Assembly: GCA_910584935.1 (NCBI GenBank)
Contig: CAJUDU010000081.1
Span: forward strand, 1 to 9,806
Source: an uncultured Butyricicoccus sp.
GTDB taxonomy: Bacteria; Bacillota; Clostridia; Oscillospirales; Butyricicoccaceae
DNA length: 9,806 nt
Direction of reading: 5' to 3'
Under the pieces are notes generated by a model that was not told the origin of the DNA, did not search any database, and worked only from the letters and a program-made list of their open reading frames with translations. A program made the position numbers and the translations under genes. Of the stretch, positions 1-5,913 are shown one piece after another; within the stretch, counting starts at the first letter, position 1; each line of letters opens with the position of its first letter.

Positions 1-73
1 GTATTTCATGCCCCTATTTTACCACTGCGCCTTATTTTCGCAAGAGGTCTAATAGTATTTGAACGGTTTTCAT

Positions 74-94
74 TTGGTGTAAAGTTGGTGTAAA
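74..94. repeat. Short direct repeat TTGGTGTAAA x2
   Basis: Two copies of TTGGTGTAAA lie at 74-83 and 85-94, separated by one base, giving an 11-base period. They sit in an AT-rich stretch downstream of the feo operon where I find no gene. The function is unknown; a protein-binding site or chance in AT-rich sequence are both possible. Confidence 0.45.
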
Positions 95-102
95 CATGAA
101 GT

Positions 103-126
103 AATGTTTCGATATATCAAAACATT
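103..126. repeat. 24-base near-perfect palindrome
   Basis: The two 12-base halves (103-114 and 115-126) are reverse complements except at one pair, 110/119. The centre is GATATATC. There is no loop and no following T-run, so this resembles a dimeric-protein binding site more than a terminator. It is the most ordered element in 1-219, a stretch in which neither strand shows a convincing gene. Confidence 0.5.
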
Positions 127-219
127 TCACACAAGATATGGCGCGATTTAGTGATTTATGTGTGATATTTGGTATTATTTCAGTGGGTTTAGAAAAATAA
201 ATATAAAATGTGCAGAATT

Positions 220-366
220 TTAATGCTTTTTTCCAGTATGGCAAGCACCATGGCAGTGTTCACAGCCACAGCCGCAACCGCCCGACTGATGGTTTTTTAT
301 CACACTGCGCAGTGCCAAACCAATGCAAACCGCTAAAATCCCTATGACAACAAGTGTACCTAACAA
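220..366 (-). CDS. FeoB-associated Cys-rich membrane protein (48 aa)
   Basis: This small membrane protein is the last gene of the ferrous iron operon. Translation from a TTG at 366-364 gives 48 residues. Residues 2-20 form one hydrophobic helix (LGTLVVIGILAVCIGLAL), followed by a basic stretch (R20, K24) and a Cys/His-rich tail with Cys at 31, 33, 35, 38 and 42 and several His (CGCGC, EHCHGAC). This layout matches the FeoB-associated Cys-rich membrane proteins commonly found directly after feoB in Clostridia. Their exact role is not established; metal binding or assistance to FeoB is inferred. An AGAAAGGA ribosome binding site at 376-383 lies nine bases before the TTG. No ATG is available in this frame, and only 18 bases separate the gene from the feoB stop, so co-translation is likely. 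I see no clear terminator after it. Confidence 0.82.
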   Translation of the reverse strand: MLGTLVVIGILAVCIGLALRSVIKNHQSGGCGCGCEHCHGACHTGKKH

Positions 367-384
367 TGCACAACATCCTTTCTG

Positions 385-2544
385 TTATTTCACGTCCGCC
401 GCAGCAGCGCGCAGTCGTTCGGTATCCGTTTGCGGCTTACGCAGAAGCAGATATATATATACTGCCAGAACCAGGACTGCAACCGCTGTGCCAGCGCCAA
501 AACCGCCGCCTGTAAATGCTGTGCCAAACTGATACACCATCAGGCTAATGGTGTATGCAAAAATGGTTTGATAGCCAATGGCGAACCAGGTCCATTTCGC
601 ATTGTTCATTTCGCGGCGGATTGCACCAATCGCCGCAAAACATGGCGCACATAACAGGTTAAAGGTTAAGAAGGAATATGCGGAAGCTGCTGTGAACATC
701 ATGCTCATATTGCCCCAGATTTCATCGCCGTTTTCTGAAAGCTCACCAGCAAAATGGAAGATAGAACCGTAAGTTGCGACAACATTTTCTTTTGCAATCA
801 GCCCAGTGACTGCTGCCACAGATGATTGCCAGTTTCCCCAGCCAAGCGGGGCAAAAAGTGGGGCAAGCAATCCGCCAATAGATGCAAGCAGGCAGTTTTC
901 AATATCTTCTACCGCGCCAAATGCGCCATTTTCAAAGCCATATGCCATGAGGAACCACAGCACAATGGTGGATAGCAAAATGATTGTCCCAGCTTTTTTG
1001 ATAAATGACCAGCCGCGTTCCCACATGGAACGCAGGACATTGCCAGCTGTTGGCGCATGGTATGCAGGCAGTTCCATGACAAATGGCGCTGGGTCGCCCG
1101 CAAACATTTTAGTTTTCTTGAGCAAGATGCCGGAAATTACAATCGCGGCAACTCCAACAAAATAGGCAGACCATGCAACCCAACCCGCATTGCCAAAAAT
1201 CGCGCCTGCAATCAATCCAATAATAGGAAGCTTAGCGCCACAAGGGATAAAGGTTGTGGTCATAATAGTCATTCGGCGGTCGCGTTCCTGTTCAATGGTG
1301 CGGGATGCCATAACGCCAGGCACGCCGCAGCCCATGCCAATCATCATTGGGATAAATGACTTGCCGGAAAGCCCAAAACGGCGGAAAATGCGATCCATAA
1401 TGAATGCAACACGTGCCATATACCCGCAGTCCTCCAAAATCGCCAGCATGAAGAATAATACCAGCATTTGCGGCACAAAGCCCAGCACAGCGCCGACGCC
1501 GCCAACAATGCCATCTAAAATCAGCGATTGCAGCCAGTCTGCACAGCCGATCGCAGCAAGTCCGCTTTCTACCGCGCCAGGAACAATTTCACCAAATAAC
1601 ACGTCATTTGTCCAATCGGTTACAAAACCGCCAACAGTAGTAATGGCTATGTAATAGACCACAAACATGACCAAGGCAAAAATTGGCAGCGCCAAAATGC
1701 GGTTGGTGACAATATGGTCAATTTTATCGGAAAACGTTAAATTGTGTGTGCTTTTCTTTTTTAAGCAGGTTTTGATGATTTTTGCAACACATTCGTATCG
1801 TTGCCCTGTGATAATAGCTTCCGCGTCATCATCAAATTCATCTTCGGCTTGTTTAATCAGGGATTCCAAATGGCTGGACGCCTCTGCGGAAAACTGAAAG
1901 CGCTGCCAAACCTTCTCATCCCGCTCAAAAATCTTAATGGCAAACCAGCGTAAATTCCGTTTGTCCACCACATCGGCAATAACAGATGAGATTTCATCCA
2001 GAATACCTTCCAGCTTCTTTTCAAACCGGCAATATGCTGGCTGTGTGCCTGCGGATGCCTGCGCCAGCGCCTCTTCGGCAGCTTTTGCACAGCCTTCCCC
2101 TTTTAACGCGCTGGTTTCTATCACTTTGCACCCAAGTGCCGCGGATAATTTGCCGGTATCAATACTGTCGCCGCGTTTGCTAACAATATCCATCATATTG
2201 AGTGCCAACACCATTGGCACACCAAGCTCCGCAAGCTGGGTGGTCAAATAAAGATTGCGTTCCAGGTTGGAGGCATCCACAATATTCAGAACAGCGTCTG
2301 GCTGCTGTTCTATCAGGTAGTTTCGTGCAACCACTTCTTCAAGTGTGTATGGCGAAAGCGAATAAATCCCCGGCAAATCTTGAATGGCAACATTTTTATG
2401 CCCTTTCAGCCGACCTTCCTTTTTTTCCACAGTAACGCCTGGCCAGTTGCCAACATATTGGCTGCTGCCAGTCAAATCATTGAACATGGTTGTTTTGCCG
2501 CAGTTTGGGTTGCCGGCAAGCGCCACCTTCAAATCGTTTTGCAT
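385..2544 (-). CDS. feoB: Ferrous iron transport protein B (GTPase/permease)
   Basis: FeoB is the inner-membrane Fe(II) uptake protein, with a cytosolic N-terminal G domain fused to a polytopic permease. From the chosen start (719 aa) the G motifs are: G1 GNPNCGKT at 11-18, switch I/G2 around YVGNWPGVTVE (30-40), G3 DLPG at 56-59, G4 NMMD at 116-119 and G5 SALKG near 145-149. A helical insertion domain follows, then the first membrane segment after DKIDHIVTNRILALP. The permease has the conserved Gate-type segments, including GMGCGVPGVMASRTI and FIPCGAKLPII, and a second gate half with GLIAKENVVATYG. An in-frame ATG exists 11 codons upstream at 2577. I prefer the ATG at 2544 because AAAGGGGG lies nine bases before it and the upstream start would overlap feoA. 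The gene is intact and of normal length. It is preceded by two feoA genes and followed by a Cys-rich accessory gene. Confidence 0.97.
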   Translation of the reverse strand: MQNDLKVALAGNPNCGKTTMFNDLTGSSQYVGNWPGVTVEKKEGRLKGHKNVAIQDLPGIYSLSPYTLEEVVARNYLIEQQPDAVLNIVDASNLERNLYLTTQLAELGVPMVLALNMMDIVSKRGDSIDTGKLSAALGCKVIETSALKGEGCAKAAEEALAQASAGTQPAYCRFEKKLEGILDEISSVIADVVDKRNLRWFAIKIFERDEKVWQRFQFSAEASSHLESLIKQAEDEFDDDAEAIITGQRYECVAKIIKTCLKKKSTHNLTFSDKIDHIVTNRILALPIFALVMFVVYYIAITTVGGFVTDWTNDVLFGEIVPGAVESGLAAIGCADWLQSLILDGIVGGVGAVLGFVPQMLVLFFMLAILEDCGYMARVAFIMDRIFRRFGLSGKSFIPMMIGMGCGVPGVMASRTIEQERDRRMTIMTTTFIPCGAKLPIIGLIAGAIFGNAGWVAWSAYFVGVAAIVISGILLKKTKMFAGDPAPFVMELPAYHAPTAGNVLRSMWERGWSFIKKAGTIILLSTIVLWFLMAYGFENGAFGAVEDIENCLLASIGGLLAPLFAPLGWGNWQSSVAAVTGLIAKENVVATYGSIFHFAGELSENGDEIWGNMSMMFTAASAYSFLTFNLLCAPCFAAIGAIRREMNNAKWTWFAIGYQTIFAYTISLMVYQFGTAFTGGGFGAGTAVAVLVLAVYIYLLLRKPQTDTERLRAAAADVK

Positions 2545-2563
2545 TTTTAAGTGCCCCCTTTGT

Positions 2564-2785
2564 TTATTCCACTTCAATCATTTCACAGTCAGCCTTGCGC
2601 AAACTGAGTTCATAACTGCGCACATTGACTTCCACAGGGTCGCCCAGTGGCGCAACCTTGCGGACAAATACTTCTGTGCCACGGGTAAGCCCCATATCCA
2701 TAATCCGGCGGCGGACTGCGCCTTCACCATGTAGTTTTTTTACCGTTACGGTTTGTCCCGGCTGTACGGCACGCAATGTTTTCAT
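2564..2785 (-). CDS. feoA: FeoA-family protein, second copy (73 aa)
   Basis: This is a small cytosolic SH3-like protein of the FeoA family, thought to bind or modulate FeoB during Fe(II) uptake. The sequence carries the canonical pattern: VTVKKLHGEGAVRRRIMDMG, then GTEVFVRKVAPLGDPVEV, then RSYELSLRKADCEMIEV at the end. It spans nearly the whole protein, as is usual for stand-alone FeoA. The ATG overlaps the TGA of the preceding feoA by four bases (ATGA), pointing to translational coupling, and a strong AGGAGGGG lies just upstream. It ends 19 bases before the preferred feoB start. Of the two FeoA copies it is closer to the classical FeoA partner of FeoB. Confidence 0.95.
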   Translation of the reverse strand: MKTLRAVQPGQTVTVKKLHGEGAVRRRIMDMGLTRGTEVFVRKVAPLGDPVEVNVRSYELSLRKADCEMIEVE

Positions 2786-3009
2786 ACCTCTGTCCCCTCC
2801 TTGATAAAAATACGACGTGCCATGCCCTGGTCAATGGCTACCCGTGAATCTTTTACATTTAAAATCATATTACCAGACATTTGAGATATCACAGTGACGG
2901 TTGCCCCTGCAACAAATCCCAAACCCGAAAGATGTTTCCGTACTTCATCTTTGCCTGAAATACGGGCAATTTGCCCGGAATGTCCTGGGCTTACATAAGT
3001 CAGCATCAT
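2782..3009 (-). CDS. FeoA-family protein, first copy (75 aa)
   Basis: This is the first gene of the feo operon, a FeoA-type SH3-like protein that is clearly diverged from its neighbour. Visible family features are SGQIARISGKDEVRKHLSGLGF, the turn GATVTVISQMSGNMILNV, and DSRVAIDQGMARRI near the C-terminus. A longer frame opens at a TTG at 3042, but that reading would place a good ribosome binding site (GAAAGGAAG, 3019-3027) inside the gene. The ATG at 3009 lies nine bases after it, and translation from there gives the usual FeoA length of about 75 residues. An ATG immediately after it (3006) is an equally possible start. Tandem feoA genes of this kind are common in Clostridia; the division of labour between them is not established. 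Confidence 0.92.
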   Translation of the reverse strand: MMLTYVSPGHSGQIARISGKDEVRKHLSGLGFVAGATVTVISQMSGNMILNVKDSRVAIDQGMARRIFIKEGTEV

Positions 3010-3043
3010 CTCATGGTTCTTCCTTTCAAACGATAGCATCAAT

Positions 3044-3059
3044 GTTAGTAAGGGCTAAC
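3044..3059. promoter_or_regulatory. Inverted repeat in the feo leader
   Basis: GTTAG (3044-3048) and CTAAC (3055-3059) form an inverted repeat with a six-base spacer. It lies between the predicted feo transcription start (about 3070) and the first feoA start. The arms share the TTAG/CTAA core with the half-sites in the promoter, so it may be a second, weaker operator. It could also form a small hairpin in the leader. Confidence 0.4.
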
Positions 3060-3076
3060 TTTTTGGTCACGCATAG

Positions 3077-3105
3077 AGTTTACCACAGGCAACCTAGGTT
3101 GTCAA
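3077..3105 (-). promoter_or_regulatory. Sigma-A promoter of the feo operon
   Basis: On the minus strand a perfect -35 TTGACA (3105-3100) and a -10 TAAACT (3082-3077) are separated by 17 bases. Transcription should start near 3070, leaving a leader of about 60 bases before the feoA ribosome binding site. No other good promoter is seen before feoB or the Cys-rich gene, so all four genes probably share this one. Confidence 0.82.
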
Positions 3106-3115
3106 TAGCTAACCT
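3090..3115. promoter_or_regulatory. Putative iron-repressor operator in the feo promoter
   Basis: A perfect 12-base palindrome, CAACCTAGGTTG (3090-3101), fills the -35/-10 spacer and touches the -35 box. A further half-site, read on the minus strand as AGGTTAGC, lies just upstream of the -35 at 3108-3115. AGGTTAGC equals half of the known DtxR/IdeR-type consensus TTAGGTTAG-S-CTAACCTAA. A Fe(II)-loaded DtxR-family repressor bound here would block RNA polymerase. The location and symmetry are seen directly; the regulator is inferred, and Fur or MntR cannot be excluded. Confidence 0.6.
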
Positions 3116-3140
3116 GCAAAAAAATAAATTTTTTCTACAT

Positions 3141-3175
3141 AAAAAACGCTGGGTAAAGCATCTGCTTTACCCAGC
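3141..3175 (-). terminator. Intrinsic terminator of purA
   Basis: In the leftward transcript a perfect 12-bp stem (GCTGGGTAAAGC, loop AGAT, GCTTTACCCAGC; 3175-3148) is followed by G and six U (3147-3141). It begins about 20 bases after the purA stop and stands upstream of the feo promoter, insulating the two units. Confidence 0.93.
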
Positions 3176-3197
3176 ATAATCTGCAGTTTCATTTCTT

Positions 3198-4466
3198 TTA
3201 CAGTACAATCACCTGGTCACGTGCCGGGCCTACGCCAAGCATACTGACCTTGCAGCCGCAGATATTTTCCAGCGCGTTGATATATGCCTTGACGGCATCC
3301 GGCAGTTCGTCATAGGTGCGGCAGCTTGTGATATCCTCATCAAAGCCGTCAAATTCTTCATAAATCGGGGTACAGTCTTCCAAATCTGCAAAGTTTGGCG
3401 GAAATTCGGTAATGCGCTGTCCTTTATAATCATAAGCAACGCAAACTTTCAATTTGTCCAGCCCACGCAATGGGTCAATCTTATTGATAACCATTTCTGT
3501 CAGGCCATTTACTCGGACTGCATATCGTGCAATCACAGCATCAAACCAGCCAGTACGCCGTGGACGCCCTGTCACTGTGCCAAATTCGCCGCCTGCATTG
3601 CGAATATAATCACCGGTCTTATCAAAAAGTTCGGTTGGGAACGGGCCTTTGCCAACACGGGTCGTATAGCTTTTGAAAATGCCCATAATATCTGTAATAG
3701 CAGTGGGGCCAACGCCTGAACCGACACAGCAGCCGCCCGCAATCGGGTGAGAAGATGTGACATAGGGATATGTCCCCATATCCAAATCCAGCAGCGTACC
3801 TTGCGCGCCTTCAAAGAGTACAAATTTCCCGTTTTTCACAGCGTCCCAAGTCATCACGGTTGTATCCACAACATGGCTGCGCAGGCGCTCCGCATATTCC
3901 TTATATTCGGCAAGGGTTTCTTCAATATCCACTGGCTGCCCATCATAGGCGCCGATAATCACCCTGTTTTTGCGGCCACAAGCATCCCGCATGACATGTT
4001 CAAAATTTTTGCCGACAAAGTCGTGCATCCGCACGCCAATGCGTTCGGCTTTATCCATATAAGTTGGTCCAATGCCTTTTTTGGTTGTACCGATATCATC
4101 GCCGCCGCGTGCTTTTTCAGAAAGCGCATCCAGTTCCAAATGCCATGGTAAAATGCAATGGCAGCGTGCATCAATAAACAGCTTATCCACAGAAACCCCT
4201 TGGGCAGTTAACGTATCAATCTCCTTTAAAAGGCTGCGTGGGTCAACAACTACCCCAGGCCCAATGATATTGGTGCAAGCTGGATATAAAATCCCAGATG
4301 GGATAAGCTGGAGCTTATATTTTGCCCCGTCTACCACAACAGTATGTCCTGCGTTGTTACCGCCCTGGCTGCGTACAACCAAATCTGCTTTGGCTGCAAA
4401 AATATCGATGAATTTGCCTTTGCCTTCGTCGCCCCATTGGGCGCCCAGAATAATTTTGCCCGGCAT
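3198..4466 (-). CDS. purA: Adenylosuccinate synthetase
   Basis: PurA catalyses the GTP-dependent condensation of IMP with aspartate to adenylosuccinate, the first committed step from IMP to AMP. The protein is 422 aa, a normal length. The N-terminal GAQWGDEGKGK (8-18) carries the catalytic Asp13, and QGGNNAGHT carries catalytic His41, both at the positions known from E. coli PurA. Other family segments are IGPGVVVDP, TTKKGIGPTYMDKAERIGVRM, the IMP/GTP-contacting TVTGRPRRTGWFDAV, NKIDPLRGL, and the C-terminal GVGPARDQVIVL. The ATG at 4466 has AAAGGGG about 11 bases upstream. The gene has its own promoter and terminator and lies between unrelated operons, so it is probably transcribed alone. 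Nothing looks damaged. Confidence 0.98.
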   Translation of the reverse strand: MPGKIILGAQWGDEGKGKFIDIFAAKADLVVRSQGGNNAGHTVVVDGAKYKLQLIPSGILYPACTNIIGPGVVVDPRSLLKEIDTLTAQGVSVDKLFIDARCHCILPWHLELDALSEKARGGDDIGTTKKGIGPTYMDKAERIGVRMHDFVGKNFEHVMRDACGRKNRVIIGAYDGQPVDIEETLAEYKEYAERLRSHVVDTTVMTWDAVKNGKFVLFEGAQGTLLDLDMGTYPYVTSSHPIAGGCCVGSGVGPTAITDIMGIFKSYTTRVGKGPFPTELFDKTGDYIRNAGGEFGTVTGRPRRTGWFDAVIARYAVRVNGLTEMVINKIDPLRGLDKLKVCVAYDYKGQRITEFPPNFADLEDCTPIYEEFDGFDEDITSCRTYDELPDAVKAYINALENICGCKVSMLGVGPARDQVIVL

Positions 4467-4493
4467 GATAAAAGCTGCCCCTTTCAGATGTGA

Positions 4494-4513
4494 ACGGCAG
4501 TTTTATCCGCCGT
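4494..4513 (-). promoter_or_regulatory. Leader hairpin upstream of purA
   Basis: ACGGC (4513-4509, minus strand) pairs with GCCGT (4498-4494), and a G-U pair inside extends the stem to six. It ends nine bases before the purA ribosome binding site (4478-4484). A second small hairpin, GTGT-N5-ACAC at 4536-4548, lies at the very 5' end of the predicted mRNA. I recognise no riboswitch family. The elements may affect stability or translation, but this is inference. Confidence 0.4.
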
Positions 4514-4556
4514 CATTTTTTGATTTCATTTTACAGTGTTTTTTACACCACAACGG

Positions 4557-4585
4557 ATTATACCATGTTCCCCAGCGTTTTTCAA
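4557..4585 (-). promoter_or_regulatory. Sigma-A promoter of purA
   Basis: On the minus strand, -35 TTGAAA (4585-4580) and a perfect -10 TATAAT (4562-4557) are separated by 17 bases. TG precedes the -10 with one base between, making it an extended -10. Transcription should begin near 4550, giving a leader of about 85 bases. I see no obvious PurR-type box. Confidence 0.88.
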
Positions 4586-4617
4586 GGTGATTAAGGACAT
4601 ACCTTTTAAATTGAGAT

Positions 4618-4693
4618 ATAACGCGGTGATTCTTCGGGCACAAGCGCCGTGAACATTTTGATGAAATATCATCTGCTGTCGCGCTTGCGTTAT
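4618..4693 (-). other. Nested inverted repeat after dnaJ
   Basis: Right after the dnaJ stop, the leftward RNA can form an outer 7-bp helix (ATAACGC 4693-4687 with GCGTTAT 4624-4618). Stacked inside it is a 6-bp helix (AAGCGC 4686-4681 with GCGCTT 4647-4642). That helix encloses a perfect 5-bp hairpin, GATGA-TATT-TCATC (4673-4660). A weak GTG/CAC arm fills the other side, making a branched 76-base fold. No U-run follows. It may serve as operon end, 3' stabiliser or protein site; a standard intrinsic terminator is not supported. Confidence 0.5.
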
Positions 4694-5848
4694 TTATTCA
4701 CCTTTAAACGCCTCTTTCATTTTATCCCAGAAACTTTTCTTTTGCTGTTGGTTGTCGTCCGTGGTGGATGCCTCAAATTCGCGCAGCAATTCTTTTTGCC
4801 TGCCGGTTAAATTCTTTGGCACTTCTACATTCACGCGCACATACTGGTCGCCGCGCCCGCGCCCATTGACACTTTGGATGCCTTTGCCGCGCATTCGGAA
4901 TGTTGTGCCCGGCTGGGTGCCTTCCGGCATAGTATATTCAATCTTGCCGTCAATGGTCGGCACCTGCAAAGTATCTCCAAGCGCCGCCTGGACAAAAGAT
5001 ACTGGCATTTCGCAAATAACATCTGTTCCTTCACGGGTAAAAATCGGGTGCGGACGGATGGATATGCTGACCAGTACATCCCCTGCGGGGCCGCCATTTG
5101 CACCAGCACCGCCCTGCCCGCGCAGTTGGATGGACTGCCCATCATCAATGCCAGCTGGGATATTGACTTCCAATGTACGGGTCTTTTGGATTTTCCCTGC
5201 GCCATTACACTTGCTGCATGGCTTTTTGATGATTTTGCCTTTACCACGGCAGTCGGGGCAGGCAGATTGGGTTTGGAACATACCAAGCGGGGTGCGCTGA
5301 GTTTGGGTTACGGTGCCCGAACCGCGGCAATGCGAACAGGTTTCCGCAGATGTCCCTTTTGCTGCGCCTGTGCCGCCGCATTCGTCACAATTTTCGGTGC
5401 GGTCAATGGAAATTTCCTTTTTGCAGCCAAACGCTGCTTCTTCAAACGAAAGCATGACCCGTTTTTGGATGGTCTGTCCACGTTGGGGGGCATTGCGCCT
5501 TGACCGGGACGATGAACCAAACCCGCCGCCAAAGAAGGAGCCGAATAAATCGCCCAAATCCCCCATATCAAACCCGCCAAAGCCGCCGCTGAACCCGCCT
5601 GCGCCCGCGCCATAATTCGGGTCGACACCGGCAAAACCAAACTGGTCATATTTTGCCCGTTTATCCTTGTCGGACAGCACTTCATAAGCTTCATTCAGTT
5701 CTTTAAACTTTTCTGCCGCTTCCGGATTATCGCGGTTCAAATCTGGATGGTATTTCTTTGCCAGCTTACGGTGTGCCTTTTTAATTTCGTCATCACTGGC
5801 GCCCTTTTGGACGCCTAATACCTCATAATAATCTCTTTTATCTGCCAT
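4694..5848 (-). CDS. dnaJ: Chaperone protein DnaJ (Hsp40)
   Basis: DnaJ is the co-chaperone that delivers unfolded substrates to DnaK and stimulates its ATPase. It is 384 aa with the full class I architecture. The J domain (about 5-70) has HPD at 34-36. A Gly/Phe-rich linker follows at about 79-112. The zinc region has four CxxCxGxG repeats, with Cys pairs at 154/157, 171/174, 197/200 and 211/214. The C-terminal substrate-binding domains follow, with VNIPAGIDDGQSI and GDVLVSISIRPHPIFTREG. The ATG at 5848 has AGAGGG about ten bases upstream. It is the last gene of the hrcA operon, 65 bases after dnaK with a strong hairpin in the gap. A prmA gene often follows dnaJ in Firmicutes but is absent here; purA with its own promoter comes next. 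Confidence 0.98.
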   Translation of the reverse strand: MADKRDYYEVLGVQKGASDDEIKKAHRKLAKKYHPDLNRDNPEAAEKFKELNEAYEVLSDKDKRAKYDQFGFAGVDPNYGAGAGGFSGGFGGFDMGDLGDLFGSFFGGGFGSSSRSRRNAPQRGQTIQKRVMLSFEEAAFGCKKEISIDRTENCDECGGTGAAKGTSAETCSHCRGSGTVTQTQRTPLGMFQTQSACPDCRGKGKIIKKPCSKCNGAGKIQKTRTLEVNIPAGIDDGQSIQLRGQGGAGANGGPAGDVLVSISIRPHPIFTREGTDVICEMPVSFVQAALGDTLQVPTIDGKIEYTMPEGTQPGTTFRMRGKGIQSVNGRGRGDQYVRVNVEVPKNLTGRQKELLREFEASTTDDNQQQKKSFWDKMKEAFKGE

Positions 5849-5866
5849 ATAACATCAGCCCTCTAG

Positions 5867-5911
5867 ACAAGGGGATAGGCGCACCATAGTGCGCCTCTTT
5901 AATTCCCTTGT
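5867..5911 (-). promoter_or_regulatory. Strong dnaK-dnaJ intergenic hairpin
   Basis: An inner perfect 7-bp stem, GGCGCAC-TATG-GTGCGCC (5895-5878), is enclosed by an outer 7-bp stem (ACAAGGG 5911-5905 with CCCTTGT 5873-5867). The fold begins two bases after the dnaK stop and ends about ten bases before the dnaJ ribosome binding site. No U-run follows, so full termination is unlikely. It may protect the dnaK mRNA 3' end, guide processing or lower dnaJ output relative to dnaK; these roles are inferred. Confidence 0.75.
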
Positions 5912-5913
5912 AT

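Noticed and set aside
1..31. tRNA-like D-arm string (GCGCAGTGGTAAAATAG on the minus strand)
   Set aside because: No matching D-stem, no anticodon or T-arm and no acceptor pairing can be built within the window.
1..93. Open plus-strand frame of 30 codons entering from the left edge
   Set aside because: It is too short and shows no recognisable motif; it could be the tail of a gene but nothing supports that.
32..244. 70-codon minus-strand frame downstream of the Cys-rich gene
   Set aside because: It overlaps the end of the real gene in another frame, has no good ribosome binding site, and its composition looks like translated AT-rich non-coding DNA.
3141..3175. Terminator acting on rightward transcription
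   Set aside because: The T-tract lies only on the leftward side and no rightward gene exists, so it was assigned to purA.
4484..4516. Ten-codon ATG-to-TGA frame in the purA leader as a regulatory uORF
   Set aside because: No Shine-Dalgarno sequence precedes it and it overlaps the leader hairpin; chance is more likely.
4618..4693. A 76-base fold with a 7-bp end stem, resembling a tRNA
   Set aside because: There is no TTCRA T-loop, no GG of a D-loop and no 7-base anticodon loop on either strand. It is treated as an inverted-repeat structure.
4752..5503. Long plus-strand frames across dnaJ
   Set aside because: These are shadows of dnaJ; the minus-strand protein is a full-length, motif-complete DnaJ.
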